From: Ferdinandcohnia humi_A
Lineage (GTDB): Bacteria > Bacillota > Bacilli > Bacillales > Bacillaceae_L
DNA length: 64,000 nucleotides
Direction: 5' to 3'
NCBI GenBank assembly: GCA_047608075.1
Contig: JBLKRX010000001.1
Span: 276,414 to 340,413 of the forward strand
Both the position numbers and the translations under genes were made by a program. The stretch's first letter is position 1; the number at the start of each line of letters is the position of its first letter. Below the pieces are notes generated by a model. The model had not been told where the DNA came from. It did no database searches and saw nothing but the letters and a program-made list of their open reading frames with translations. Shown here in pieces: positions 1-8,856 of the stretch.

Positions 1-326
1 TATCGAATAATGACCTCAAGTAATGGATACTCAACAACATGAAAAGGTGTCTTAGCAATTGCTATAACAAGCTTTTCTACTTCCTCAGGGACCCAATCTG
101 CATAAAAGCCGAGATGCCCTGTATGCACCCCAACAAATGCGGTTTTATCTAATCTGCTACGGTATCGATGAAACGCATATAGAAGGGTTCCATCTCCTCC
201 AACCGATATCACGATGTCGGGCTGATCCTCATCATAAATGAGTTGAAAATCCATTAGATAAGTCTTTATTTTCTGCATTAACGTGTTAGATGTTGAGTCA
301 CCTTTCGAAGTAACAGCAAATTTCAT
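1..326 (-). CDS. nadK: NAD kinase, 3' part cut by window edge
   Basis: ATP-dependent NAD kinase making NADP in the cytoplasm. Reading down from the ATG at 326 gives 108 codons without a stop up to the left edge, so only the N-terminal part is present. The family's nucleotide-binding motif GGDGT lies at residues 43-47, followed by a region containing GHLGFYADW, typical of PpnK/NadK. It starts 25 bp after relQ and is probably its operon partner, as with yjbM-yjbN in B. subtilis. The identity is secure; the C-terminal domain cannot be judged. Confidence 0.93.
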   Translation of the reverse strand, partial: MKFAVTSKGDSTSNTLMQKIKTYLMDFQLIYDEDQPDIVISVGGDGTLLYAFHRYRSRLDKTAFVGVHTGHLGFYADWVPEEVEKLVIAIAKTPFHVVEYPLLEVIIR

Positions 327-351
327 GATTTACACCCTATCTTTCTAGAAT

Positions 352-987
352 TTAATCCGAATCCTGAGCTTCCTTTTTTCTTGAAAAGATTACTTGCGCT
401 TCTTGTATTTCACCACGAATTTGGGACATTTCTTCATCTAAACGAAATGCAGCTTCGGCTGCTCGTTGAAGGCGGTTTTCAATTTCCTTTGGGAACTGTC
501 CTCTATATTTATAATTTAGTGAATGTTCAATCGTAGCCCAAAAATTCATAGCAAGTGTACGAACCTGTATTTCTACAAGGATTTTCTTTTCCCCGTCAAT
601 CGTTTGGACAGGGTATCGAATGACAATATGGTAGGAACGATAGCCGCTTTCCTTTTTACGAGTGATATAGTCACGCTCTTCAACAATCTCAAAATCATTG
701 CGTTTTCTGAGCAGTTCTACGACTCTCTTTATATCATCCACAAATTGGCACATCATTCTTAGACCTGCAATATCTTGCATTTCCTCTTCAATTTTATCGA
801 GAGGAATATTTTTTTTAGTAGCTTTGTCTAAAATGCTTGGAATTGGCTTTACTCTCCCAGTAACAAATTCAATCGGAGAATGAATGCCTTGCTTTTCAAA
901 CTGATTTCTCATCCCTTTAAGTTTGATTTTAAGCTCATCAACCGCTTGCTTATATGGAGCTAAAAAGAGATCCCAGTCAATGTTCAT
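352..987 (-). CDS. relQ: Small alarmone synthetase RelQ (GTP pyrophosphokinase, YjbM)
   Basis: Synthesises (p)ppGpp from ATP and GTP or GDP in the cytoplasm. The 211-aa length is that of RelQ/SasB proteins: a synthetase domain with no hydrolase or TGS/ACT regulatory domains. Visible synthetase motifs are RVKPIPS near residue 45, DIAGLRMMC, the substrate-binding KKESGYRSYH near residue 111, and EIQVRTLAMNFWATIEH. The C-terminal helix is charged, as in the tetramerising family members. It is followed closely by nadK on the same strand, so the two are probably cotranscribed. Confidence 0.95.
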   Translation of the reverse strand: MNIDWDLFLAPYKQAVDELKIKLKGMRNQFEKQGIHSPIEFVTGRVKPIPSILDKATKKNIPLDKIEEEMQDIAGLRMMCQFVDDIKRVVELLRKRNDFEIVEERDYITRKKESGYRSYHIVIRYPVQTIDGEKKILVEIQVRTLAMNFWATIEHSLNYKYRGQFPKEIENRLQRAAEAAFRLDEEMSQIRGEIQEAQVIFSRKKEAQDSD

Positions 988-1050
988 AATAGCCCCTCCA
1001 TCCTTTTAATACCAAGACCAAGTCCTGATATTTATCTGTATAGTAGTAGG

Positions 1051-1173
1051 GGATGTTCAAAAGGTCACAAGTTAATCGCCTTCAAATCTCGGCATTACTC
1101 TTCCCCACCTTTCCCGGCGGGCTGTTAGCACCTTGATCTTCTTGCTTTGCAATTCATTGACTTTTTAAACATA
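1051..1173 (+). repeat. Family 1 intergenic repeat, short copy
   Basis: This copy begins GGATGTTCAAAAGGTC and ends TTGACTTTTTAAACAT, so its ends are inverted copies of each other. The internal blocks CAAATCTCGGC and CTTGCTTTGCAATTC recur in the copies at 38834-39066 and 41165-41394. This copy is about 110 bp shorter in the middle. It lies between relQ and yjbL. Confidence 0.7.
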
Positions 1174-1190
1174 CCCTAGTCGGATTTTTT

Positions 1191-1568
1191 CTATCTTTGA
1201 AGAAACGTATTTTCGACAAGCTCTACCATTTCCTCACCATAGTTAGCATTGCCTTCAATATTATGTAATAAGTAACGAAGCTCAGGAATGATATTTGTTA
1301 ACTCTATTTCTTTTGTAGGCAAGTGCAAAATAACCGCCTGCTCTTCTTCAAGAACTGTTTTTAAGCTAGGCCATACTGAAATCGGTAAGCTTACATATAT
1401 ATATTCTTGCTCGTTTTCAAGCTTATAAATAAATGCCAAAGAATCTGAATCTACTAGCATTTCTCCACTAGCACGTAATGTACTTGTATCTATGTTAATG
1501 TCGGCTCCTTCAATTACTAATGTCTTTTCAAGTTGTTGAAAATTAGTTACCTCAATTCGTTTTTGCAT
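1191..1568 (-). CDS. yjbL: UPF0738 family protein YjbL
   Basis: A 125-aa acidic cytoplasmic protein of unknown function. Size, position between relQ and yjbK, and sequence character match YjbL of Bacillus. There is no signal peptide, membrane segment or recognisable catalytic motif. The start ATG follows GAAAGGAGAGCATA, a good ribosome site. It is divergent from yjbK. Assignment rests on synteny and resemblance from memory; no function can be proposed. Confidence 0.85.
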   Translation of the reverse strand: MQKRIEVTNFQQLEKTLVIEGADINIDTSTLRASGEMLVDSDSLAFIYKLENEQEYIYVSLPISVWPSLKTVLEEEQAVILHLPTKEIELTNIIPELRYLLHNIEGNANYGEEMVELVENTFLQR

Positions 1569-1751
1569 TATGCTCTCCTTTCAGACAACTGCTTTGTTCG
1601 CCTGCTTACTACTATTCCCGATTCTTTATGAGGCTAAGTGGAATAAATCCATCCTATATTTTAGCATATGTTCAACCTAACATTAAAGATTCTCATTTCT
1701 CTTCTTAGTAAAATCCAATAGTACACACAAAGTGTTAAACAGGAAAAACAT

Positions 1752-1757
1752 GTTATA
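1752..1757 (+). promoter_or_regulatory. Candidate -10 box for yjbK-yjbJ
   Basis: A TATAAT hexamer lies about 36 bp upstream of the yjbK start in the divergent yjbL/yjbK gap. The -35 region is poor, so this is a tentative sigma-A promoter. Confidence 0.4.
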
Positions 1758-1792
1758 ATAGATGAAAACGCGAAAAAGGAAGTAGCATACGT

Positions 1793-2398
1793 ATGGCTCA
1801 GGAGCTTGAAATAGAGTTTAAAAATATTCTCACAGAGGTTGAATATAACAACTTGCTAAAGGCATTTTCGATAACAGAGGAGAAAATGGCCATTCAAGAA
1901 AATTTTTATTTTGATACCCCTACCTTCTCTCTAAAGGAAATTGGCTCGGCATTAAGAATTCGAGAGAAAAAAGGTTCATACACTCTAACTCTAAAACAAC
2001 CTGTTGAGCGCGGGCTTTTAGAAACACATCAACTACTAACTGATCAGGAAGCAAAATGCATGTTATCCGGTGGGGATATAGTTGAAGGTGAAATTTCATC
2101 TACTATACGCAGGCTCTCTATCGACCCGCTTCAGATTACATATTTTGGTTCACTGAAAACGAAACGAGCAGAATTTGACTATAAAGATGGACTATTGGTT
2201 TTGGATGCTAGTTACTATTTAAATTATGTGGATTACGAGGTAGAATATGAAGTAACTGATGAAAAAAGCGGACAAGCAAACTTTCTAGGTCTTTTACAAG
2301 AATATCAAATACCTGTCCGAAATACAGATAATAAGATACGTAGATTCTATAATCGAAAGAAACAGATACTACTGGGAGAGAATACAGATGAAAATTGA
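1793..2398 (+). CDS. yjbK: CYTH domain protein YjbK
   Basis: A 201-aa member of the CYTH/triphosphate tunnel metalloenzyme superfamily, which binds triphosphates within a beta-barrel. The signature ExExK appears at the N-terminus as ELEIEFKN. Later elements include NFYFDTP, LRIREKKGSYTLTLKQP and KTKRAEFDY, whose charged side chains normally line the tunnel. The true substrate of YjbK is unknown; inorganic triphosphate or nucleotide triphosphates are possible. The ATG follows AAAGGAAG. The last codons overlap the start of yjbJ by 11 bp, so the two are coupled. Confidence 0.9.
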   Translation: MAQELEIEFKNILTEVEYNNLLKAFSITEEKMAIQENFYFDTPTFSLKEIGSALRIREKKGSYTLTLKQPVERGLLETHQLLTDQEAKCMLSGGDIVEGEISSTIRRLSIDPLQITYFGSLKTKRAEFDYKDGLLVLDASYYLNYVDYEVEYEVTDEKSGQANFLGLLQEYQIPVRNTDNKIRRFYNRKKQILLGENTDEN

Positions 2399-3014
2399 CT
2401 ATAAAGTGTTAATGGAGCTTCAGGCTCTTCGTAATTTCAGTTCACCATCGACAGGTACAGATAGTGAAGAATCCCTATTTAAGGACCTATTTACTCAGCT
2501 GTTGGCAGAGACTACTCCATCTTCTTCCACTGCTACATCTGATAATATTCGCTCAAAGGTTACGATGCAACCTTTGTATTCGACTCACTCCTATATACCG
2601 ATATCATTCACAACTGGTGAAGTGATACAGACACCGAGTAGCTTTGATGACCTAATTGAAAATGCAGCACAAAAGTATAATGTTGATGCTTCATTAATAA
2701 AATCAGTTATCAAACACGAATCTAACTTTAATCCTAATGCAAAAAGTCATGCTGGTGCAACTGGATTGATGCAACTCATGCCAGCAACAGCTAGAGGCTT
2801 AGGTGTAACAAACCTAACTGATCCGGCACAAAATATTGAAGCTGGCACAAAATATTTAAGAAATATGCTTGATCGGTATGACGGTGACCTTTCACTTGCA
2901 CTTGCAGCATATAATGCAGGTCCCGGAAATGTAGATAAATATAGAGGAATTCCTCCATTTAAGGAAACTCAAAACTATGTTAAAAAGGTAACATCGACTT
3001 ATATGGGAACGTAA
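2388..3014 (+). CDS. yjbJ: Lytic transglycosylase, SLT domain (YjbJ)
   Basis: Peptidoglycan-cleaving enzyme with an SLT/goose-lysozyme-like fold in the C-terminal half. The catalytic Glu is in KHESNFNPNA, followed by the family motifs GATGLMQLMPATA and ALAAYNAGPGNVDKY. The first 90 residues are low complexity, and no clear signal peptide is visible, so the export route is unclear. The ATG lies inside the end of yjbK after GGGAGAG. A terminator follows directly. Confidence 0.92.
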   Translation: MKIDYKVLMELQALRNFSSPSTGTDSEESLFKDLFTQLLAETTPSSSTATSDNIRSKVTMQPLYSTHSYIPISFTTGEVIQTPSSFDDLIENAAQKYNVDASLIKSVIKHESNFNPNAKSHAGATGLMQLMPATARGLGVTNLTDPAQNIEAGTKYLRNMLDRYDGDLSLALAAYNAGPGNVDKYRGIPPFKETQNYVKKVTSTYMGT

Positions 3015-3019
3015 GAAAT

Positions 3020-3054
3020 TGAAGTGATTATGTTTACGTAATCGCTTCTTTTTA
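3020..3054 (+). terminator. Terminator of yjbK-yjbJ
   Basis: The hairpin GAAGTGATTA / TAATCGCTTC with an eight-base loop is followed by TTTTTAT, just after the yjbJ stop. Confidence 0.8.
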
Positions 3055-3055
3055 T

Positions 3056-3180
3056 GTCTTGCGCAAGCGGCCAACCACTCGAGGTTAAAAAAACGTGCTG
3101 CAAGGAAATGACAAAAAGAGACTATTTTGCAACAGAACATTTGCTTGTCGGGGGTGAGCAAGGCGCTTGCGCTTTTCATA
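3056..3180 (-). repeat. Family 2 intergenic repeat (reverse orientation)
   Basis: On the minus strand this reads AGCGCAAGCGCCTTGCTCA, then CCCCGACAAGCAAATG, TTGCAAAA and an ACCTCGAG block, and it closes with GGCCGCTTGCGC. The ends GCGCAAGCG and CGCTTGCGC are inverted. The same ordered blocks recur at 8857-9030, 13685-13805, 17767-17886, 42728-42910 and 58236-58435. The rest of the 395-bp yjbJ-yjbI gap (3181-3409) shows nothing recognisable except a ribosome site. Confidence 0.75.
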
Positions 3181-3409
3181 GTTCCAGTATTTTCTAATAT
3201 TGTGTAAGAGCTCTTTATTTGAGTTAATCTACATCCACTGATAAAATAACTTATAGAATAAGATTTATGTGGAGTTCAAAGAGTCAACATCGGGAGAAAG
3301 AAGGTCAAAGAAAGAGAGCATTAACGACCGGAAATACAGAGTGACGAAGAATTTCTAAAGTCCAATCTTGGATGATCTTTTAGAACATTGACTTAAAGGA
3401 GTTATCAAC

Positions 3410-3814
3410 ATGTCTGAAAAACTACTACCACCTTACGAAGCCATTGGGGGAGAGGAAACTCTTTCAAAGCTTGTTGATGCTTTTTACAATCGAGTGGGAC
3501 AACATCCAGATTTGTCTCCTATTTTCCCTGATAATCTATCAGAGACTGCACGGAAGCAAAAGCAGTTTTTAACTCAATATTTAGGTGGACCTGCATTATA
3601 TTCATATGAGCATGGGCATCCTATGCTGCGAGCAAGACACATGCCTTTTGAAATAACTCCTACTAGAGCAAACGCGTGGTTATCTTGTATGAGAGCTGCA
3701 ATGGACGAAGTCGGTCTTGAAGGCTCGGTTAGAGCAGAATTTTACAACCGGCTCGTTTTAACTGCTCAACATATGATTAACACTCCTGACGAGCAGAAAG
3801 GAGTAAGGTTTTGA
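3410..3814 (+). CDS. yjbI: Truncated (group II) globin YjbI
   Basis: A 134-aa truncated haemoglobin of the TrHbO type, a heme protein binding O2 and possibly NO. The opening YEAIGGEETLSKLVDAFYNRV, the PIFPD segment, the proximal histidine in ARHMPFEI and the Trp of helix G in NAWLSCM are family landmarks. The ATG follows TTAAAGGAG. Its TGA overlaps the TTG start of yjbH by four bases, so the two are translationally coupled. This pairing with the Spx adaptor is conserved across Bacillaceae. Confidence 0.95.
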   Translation: MSEKLLPPYEAIGGEETLSKLVDAFYNRVGQHPDLSPIFPDNLSETARKQKQFLTQYLGGPALYSYEHGHPMLRARHMPFEITPTRANAWLSCMRAAMDEVGLEGSVRAEFYNRLVLTAQHMINTPDEQKGVRF

Positions 3815-4683
3815 AATTGAACGAAAATCAAAATGAAGCCAGTCAAGAACATTACCATACATCTAATAAACGCCCATTAGAAATATATATGTTTATTGAT
3901 CCATTGTGTCCTGATTGTTGGGCACTTGAGCCAATCATAAAAAAACTTACTATCGAGTACGGTAGATTTTTTACGATTCGCTATGTCCTAAGTGGCCGCC
4001 TTGCAACACTTAATGTACAAAAAAAGCAAAAACCAACAGATCTTGCGCAAGTGTGGGAACGTACAGCTAGTAGGTCAGGAATGTCTTGCGATGGTAGTCT
4101 TTGGTTAGAGAATCCAATTTCAGCACCTTACTCTGTTTCAATTGCCATTAAAGCAGCAGAATTACAAGGAAAAAAAGCTGGTATACGTTTTTTAAGAAAG
4201 CTTCAAGAAAATCTATTTCTTGAAAAACGTGATATCTCTGATGAGGAGGTGCTTATCGCTTGTGCGAAAGAGGTTGGTCTTGATGTAAGTGAATTTATTA
4301 ATGACCTTCATTCCTCAAGTGCGTCAAAAGCATTTCAATGTGACTTGGGAATTACATCCGAAATGGAAGTTGATGAGATTCCAACACTTGTTTTCTTTAA
4401 TGAGAACATTGAAGATGAAGGGATTAAAATAACTGGGTGTTATCCATACGATATGTATGTTCATATTATTTACGACATGCTTGGTGAAAAACAAGAGCCT
4501 AGTCCCCCACCTTTACTTGAAGACTTTTTAAAGTACTTTAAATTTGTAGCTTCAAAGGAAATTTCAGTTCTCTATGATCTCTCCATTGCTGAAGTGGAAA
4601 GAGAAATGAAAAAGCTTGTATTAAAACAAAAGGTAGAACAAGTACCGGTTAAATTTGGAACCTTTTGGCGTTATATTGACTAA
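3811..4683 (+). CDS. yjbH: Spx-degradation adaptor YjbH (DsbA-like)
   Basis: ClpXP adaptor that presents the redox regulator Spx for proteolysis; its substrate gene lies at 10410-10805. The 290-aa protein has a thioredoxin-like N-terminal part with CPDC at residues 33-36 (FIDPLCPDCWALEP) and a DsbA-like helical region. TTG is the start: GAAAGGAGTAAGGTT precedes it, and it overlaps the yjbI stop as TTGA. The histidine- and cysteine-rich zinc-binding N-terminus seen in B. subtilis is only partly visible (EHYH). A strong terminator follows. Confidence 0.92.
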   Translation: MKLNENQNEASQEHYHTSNKRPLEIYMFIDPLCPDCWALEPIIKKLTIEYGRFFTIRYVLSGRLATLNVQKKQKPTDLAQVWERTASRSGMSCDGSLWLENPISAPYSVSIAIKAAELQGKKAGIRFLRKLQENLFLEKRDISDEEVLIACAKEVGLDVSEFINDLHSSSASKAFQCDLGITSEMEVDEIPTLVFFNENIEDEGIKITGCYPYDMYVHIIYDMLGEKQEPSPPPLLEDFLKYFKFVASKEISVLYDLSIAEVEREMKKLVLKQKVEQVPVKFGTFWRYID

Positions 4684-4749
4684 GAACGGTATCCTATCCA
4701 AGCAAAAATCGGGTAGTGGCTGGAGTCAGGTATTAATAGCTATGTAAAC

Positions 4750-4786
4750 GAAAAGACTTGGAATGTTTTTCTTCCAAGTCTTTTTC
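4750..4786 (+). terminator. Terminator of yjbI-yjbH
   Basis: The stem AAAAGACTTGGAA / TTCCAAGTCTTTTT is perfect, with an eight-base loop and a T-run on the plus strand. The remaining bases up to 5007 show no gene. Confidence 0.88.
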
Positions 4787-5007
4787 TATATATTTCATAA
4801 AGGGGATGGGAGAAATTTTCACTACCAAACAAAGGGGTGTTGTTTGTGTGATTACTTCTTGATAACAATATAACAGAAATTGATAACGATTTTCAACTAT
4901 TTGTACATTGTTTCACAAAGTTGTCAAATTCTAATTCAGAATAAACAATCAAGCTCGTACATAGATTAGAATGAAGAACTTGCATTTACTTGTAAGGAGG
5001 CTAGAGA

Positions 5008-5184
5008 ATGAGGAAAATAGGGCTTTTTATCGGGATATTTATGGTTATCATAACCTTCGGGTTAAACATATTAGGTCTAATGCGCTTAATTCCACTTTAT
5101 ATCACTACACCACTCTTATTCTTGTCTCTACTTGTTACGGTAACTATTTATAATAACCGAAATCGCTTTAGAGGATTTCGTTAG
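5008..5184 (+). CDS. Small hydrophobic membrane protein, unknown
   Basis: A 58-codon gene starts at the ATG following a near-perfect ribosome site, AAGGAGGCTAGAGA. The product opens MRKIGLFIGIFMVIITFGLN, has two hydrophobic segments (about residues 4-24 and 31-47) and a basic tail, YNNRNRFRGFR, fitting a two-helix membrane protein with a cytoplasmic C-terminus. A competing frame across the same bases has no ribosome site. No family is recognised. Its place between yjbH and pepF gives no clear clue to function. Confidence 0.65.
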   Translation: MRKIGLFIGIFMVIITFGLNILGLMRLIPLYITTPLLFLSLLVTVTIYNNRNRFRGFR

Positions 5185-5239
5185 TTTTTGAACACTTAAA
5201 CATGAAACCAAGCTTCTTTATCTGATGCAGCTTAATTAA

Positions 5240-5466
5240 AGGCTCTTTTCTAAAAAATTGTTGCTATAGTTAGACATGAGCTCCACTCCTGGTACTCGCT
5301 TTCCACGGGCAGTCCGTAAGCCTCCTCTTTAGCTGCGCTCCAGCGGGGTCTCACCTGACCACGCTTTTCCCATAGGACTTTGAAGGGCATCTTTGAAAAG
5401 ACGCACGAAGAAAATGCGAATGCAATTTCGAGGAGTCTCGTGCCATACGTTGCAATCACCTTTGGT
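5240..5466. repeat. Family 4 intergenic repeat
   Basis: This element holds the blocks CTCGCTTTCCACGGGCAG, CCGTAAGCCTCCTC, CTCCAGCGGGGTCTCACC and ACGCTTTTCCCATAGGA. From memory, they are typical of a GC-richer intergenic repeat widespread in Bacillaceae. Only one copy is in this window. Open frames through it are not believable genes. Confidence 0.6.
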
Positions 5467-5549
5467 CACAATTTAACAAATAGCATTAATATATTCTACT
5501 AGAGAAACATTCAAATGCAACTAAGTTTGCTAAAACAGCCTAATTAAAG

Positions 5550-5580
5550 ATGGGTGTCTCGGACTTTGAGACACCCATTT
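5550..5580 (-). terminator. Terminator of pepF
   Basis: The stem ATGGGTGTCTC / GAGACACCCAT lies four bases beyond the pepF stop, followed on the minus strand by CTTTAATT. Confidence 0.8.
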
Positions 5581-5583
5581 CTA

Positions 5584-7401
5584 TTAGGACAATAGTTTCT
5601 CCATTTCATTCAATGTTGCTTCAAATACTTTACATGCTTCCTTGATTGGATCTGAAGATGTCATATCAACACCCGCTGCTTTTAATACTTCAATTGGGTA
5701 ATCAGAGCTTCCTGCTTTTAAGAAATTAGTTATGTAACGGTCTACAGCAGGCTTCCCTTCTTCTAGTATTTGATTGCTTAATGCGGTAGCAGCACTGTAA
5801 CCAGTAGCATATTGGAAAACATAATAATTGTAATAGAAATGTGGAATACGTGACCATTCTAATCCAATTTCCTCATCCACTACAATATTTTCACCAAAAT
5901 ACTTTTTGTTAAGATCATAATACATTTGTGTTAATAAGTCAGGAGTCAAAGCCTCTCCTTCTTGAGCCTTCACATGAATGATGTGCTCAAATTCTGCAAA
6001 CATTGTTTGACGGAACACTGTACCTCTAAATCCCTCTAATTGATGATTTAATAAATACAAGCGTTTTTGAGGGTCATCAATCGTTTTTAATAGATAATGG
6101 TTTAAAAGTACTTCATTACATGTAGAGGCAACCTCCGCCACGAAAATAGAATAATTTCCGTATGGATACGGTTGGTTTTTTCTCGTGTAATAACTATGAA
6201 CAGAGTGTCCAAATTCATGCGCTAATGTAAATAGGTTGTTCACATTATCCTGCCAGTTCATTAGGATATATGGATTTGTTCCATACGTACCGGATGAATA
6301 TGCACCACTGCGCTTCCCTTTGTTCTCATGAACATCTACCCAACGATTTTCAAAGCCTTCCTTTAACACTCCAAGATAGTCATCTCCTAGTGGGGCAAGT
6401 CCTTTTAAGATGTAATCCTTTGCTTCCTCGTATGTTACCTCCATTTTTACATCCTTAACTAGTGGAGTATAAAGGTCATACATGTGTAGTTCGTCTACTC
6501 CAAGTGCTTTTTTACGAAGATCAACATATCGATGTAAAAGATGGAGGTTATCATTAATGGTATTTACAAGATTATCATACACAGTCTCTGGTATATTATT
6601 ACTACTTAATGCTGCCTCACGAGCAGATTTATAGTTTCGAACGCGTGCATTGAAATTGTCTTTTTTAACAGTTCCACTTAATGTACTTCCAAATGTATTT
6701 TTATATTTGCCGTATGTTTCATACACTGCTTTAAACGCTTCTTCTCTTACACGACGATCTGTACTCTCTAGGAAGCGGATATAGCGACCATGTGTAATCT
6801 CAACTTCTTCCCCATTTTCATCTTTAATTGTTGGGAAAGTTAAATCAGCATTGTTTAGCATTCCAAATGTATTACTAGAAGAATCCATTACCTCTGCTGC
6901 TTGTGCCAGTAAGGCCTCCTCTTTTGCAGAAAGCACATGTGGGCGCTCACGGTTAATGTCATTTAACGCATGCTCATATACCTTGAGTTCATCTTTCTCT
7001 TGAAGAAACTTTTTAATTTTTCCTTCATCCACAGATAAAATTTCTGGAACGATAAATGATAATGCACTTCCTACTTGAGTATAAAGATTTGTTGCACGAT
7101 CGTATAAACCTTGGTAAAACGAATTAGTTGTATCTTGGTCATATCTCATATGCGCATATGTATAGAGTTTGCCCATTCTCATGGAGATTGCGTCCTGAAA
7201 AGCAAGTGCTTCATAGAGTGAATCCGCCGATTCCCCTAGCTTTCCTTGGAATTCAGACACCTGTGGAATCATTTCTTTCACTTCTTGGAATTCCTTTTCC
7301 CAATCCATATCGGATGAAAAAATATCTTCTAATCTCCATGTATCCTGTTCAGCTATCTCTTTCCTACTAGGGAGTTTTTTCACTGCTGTTTGTTCTGTCA
7401 T
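5584..7401 (-). CDS. pepF: Oligoendopeptidase F (M3B)
   Basis: Cytoplasmic zinc endopeptidase that cuts short peptides, consistent with neighbouring peptide importers. The HExxH zinc site HEFGH lies near residue 397 within TLAHEFGHSVHSYY, with the downstream acidic ligand region FVAEVASTCNE. Length of about 605 aa is normal for PepF. The ATG at 7401 is chosen over a TTG two codons earlier because AGGAGG sits eight bases before it but only two before the TTG. It stands alone with its own terminator, as yjbG does in B. subtilis. Confidence 0.95.
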   Translation of the reverse strand: MTEQTAVKKLPSRKEIAEQDTWRLEDIFSSDMDWEKEFQEVKEMIPQVSEFQGKLGESADSLYEALAFQDAISMRMGKLYTYAHMRYDQDTTNSFYQGLYDRATNLYTQVGSALSFIVPEILSVDEGKIKKFLQEKDELKVYEHALNDINRERPHVLSAKEEALLAQAAEVMDSSSNTFGMLNNADLTFPTIKDENGEEVEITHGRYIRFLESTDRRVREEAFKAVYETYGKYKNTFGSTLSGTVKKDNFNARVRNYKSAREAALSSNNIPETVYDNLVNTINDNLHLLHRYVDLRKKALGVDELHMYDLYTPLVKDVKMEVTYEEAKDYILKGLAPLGDDYLGVLKEGFENRWVDVHENKGKRSGAYSSGTYGTNPYILMNWQDNVNNLFTLAHEFGHSVHSYYTRKNQPYPYGNYSIFVAEVASTCNEVLLNHYLLKTIDDPQKRLYLLNHQLEGFRGTVFRQTMFAEFEHIIHVKAQEGEALTPDLLTQMYYDLNKKYFGENIVVDEEIGLEWSRIPHFYYNYYVFQYATGYSAATALSNQILEEGKPAVDRYITNFLKAGSSDYPIEVLKAAGVDMTSSDPIKEACKVFEATLNEMEKLLS

Positions 7402-7538
7402 CTGCAAAACCTCCTATTATCATTTAAAAAGGTATTCGATACCTATTCCATATTATCCTTTTTTTTAGAAAATGTTAATTTTTTTGAATACAATTCTCTA
7501 CCTATATTATGTTTTACCAACCCATATATCTCTCATTC

Positions 7539-8729
7539 TTAGCAACAGTTCCCAAATTTTTTTAAGATACATTCATCCTTCTCATATGCTTGCTCAATAG
7601 TGGTAGGAATCCTTATATCCTCTAACTTTTGAAACGTTGTTTTATTTACCTGTTTAACTATATGAAATTGCTCAAGTAGCAATAGGTACTCCATTACTGC
7701 TGCTGAGTATTGAGAATGTGAAATTAATGGTAATTGTCTAATTAAAATATCATGCTTTACAATACGCTGAGAAATATTTTGCATTACTTTTGAAAAAAAG
7801 AAGGTATCTCCAACCTTTGTAGGTATAATTACATCAAGCAATATCCACATTTGCCAAATCATTGATGGGGTTTGAAACCAAAACATTGATGGGACAGGTA
7901 CTCCAATTTCTCCTGGTAAATAAGATGGAGGGATTCTATTGACATACAATGACGTTAGAAAAGATGATAAATTTTTTGATGGGTATATAGAATAACGAAG
8001 CCTCCAGCTTTTCTTTTTCTCCAACCAAATTTTACCAAGTTTGTATTTTGGTGTTATGTCTTTTAAAACTGCAGGGAAGGTTACCATATTCTCTTTTAGA
8101 CGAAATAGATCACATATAGCTTCAGTTCCGGAAAATGTTACTATATTCGAGGCTTTTAAAAATTGTGAAGTTGAAGGGCAGTAATACAAAATAGATAGGT
8201 GTGAGTTTTTAGAATAAGAAGTGGCAAAAAGCCATTGAAAAGAAGATAAATGAATGGAGTAGGCTGTTTTTCTCTTAAACAACTTTGCTCCTAAAATCCA
8301 TATTGGGATAATCCCTACTTCCATAAACGCGTTTGTTCTCTTTTTGAACAATGAGTATTCAATTTGTGAACACTGAAACTCAATTGCATATTTCTGATTT
8401 TGAATGGTAACTAATATGTCGGGACGTTGTGAAATATGGGGTAGATATGGCTCGAGGATAACGTGATAGCCTTGTGCATGAAGCCAGTTAAAAAGCTGCT
8501 TTTTCCCTTGAAGATGATATTCCGACTCAGGCTCTGTTTTAACAGTACAATAGGCCCCCTTATAATGTGCAAAATGAAACGTTACCTTATTTCCTAATTT
8601 GAGCTGAACACCGCTTTGACATGCTGGACATGTAAAAGACTCTTCTCTTCTTAATGCTTGTAAATCAGTTAGTTTCCAACTTTCCGCCAGTGAAATATAT
8701 GTACCATTTTCTCGTAAAGCTACGAACAA
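7539..8729 (-). CDS. coiA: Competence protein CoiA
   Basis: CoiA/YjbF-family protein involved in DNA transformation after uptake. The N-terminal zinc-binding part shows CPAC at residues 34-37 and FHFAHYKGAYC. A restriction-nuclease-like core follows (RPDILVTIQNQKYAIEFQCSQ), with Asp and Glu-x-Gln as expected for the PD-(D/E)xK fold. The C-terminal half is less conserved and hydrophobic in patches. TTG is the likely start, behind AAAGGAGTTGAGGAAATC. The length of 396 aa is within the family range. Confidence 0.9.
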   Translation of the reverse strand: MFVALRENGTYISLAESWKLTDLQALRREESFTCPACQSGVQLKLGNKVTFHFAHYKGAYCTVKTEPESEYHLQGKKQLFNWLHAQGYHVILEPYLPHISQRPDILVTIQNQKYAIEFQCSQIEYSLFKKRTNAFMEVGIIPIWILGAKLFKRKTAYSIHLSSFQWLFATSYSKNSHLSILYYCPSTSQFLKASNIVTFSGTEAICDLFRLKENMVTFPAVLKDITPKYKLGKIWLEKKKSWRLRYSIYPSKNLSSFLTSLYVNRIPPSYLPGEIGVPVPSMFWFQTPSMIWQMWILLDVIIPTKVGDTFFFSKVMQNISQRIVKHDILIRQLPLISHSQYSAAVMEYLLLLEQFHIVKQVNKTTFQKLEDIRIPTTIEQAYEKDECILKKFGNCC

Positions 8730-8856
8730 GATTTCCTCAACTCCTTTATGTATTATGAGATTACGTTACCATAGTTTTCCTGTTTGGACAATTGATGTTT
8801 TCGTATTGAAAATGACAATTCTGTGAGAATGATAAGAAGGTTTGAATAAAGAACAA

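Noticed and set aside
2892..3179. Minus-strand gene overlapping yjbJ end
   Set aside because: It is antisense to the SLT domain and then enters a family 2 repeat.
4836..4880. Fnr box upstream of the small membrane gene at 5008
   Set aside because: TGTGATTAC is present but the second half-site TCACA is missing at the required spacing.
5250..5459. Minus-strand small gene near pepF
   Set aside because: The frame is contained in a family 4 repeat and is not preceded by a ribosome site.
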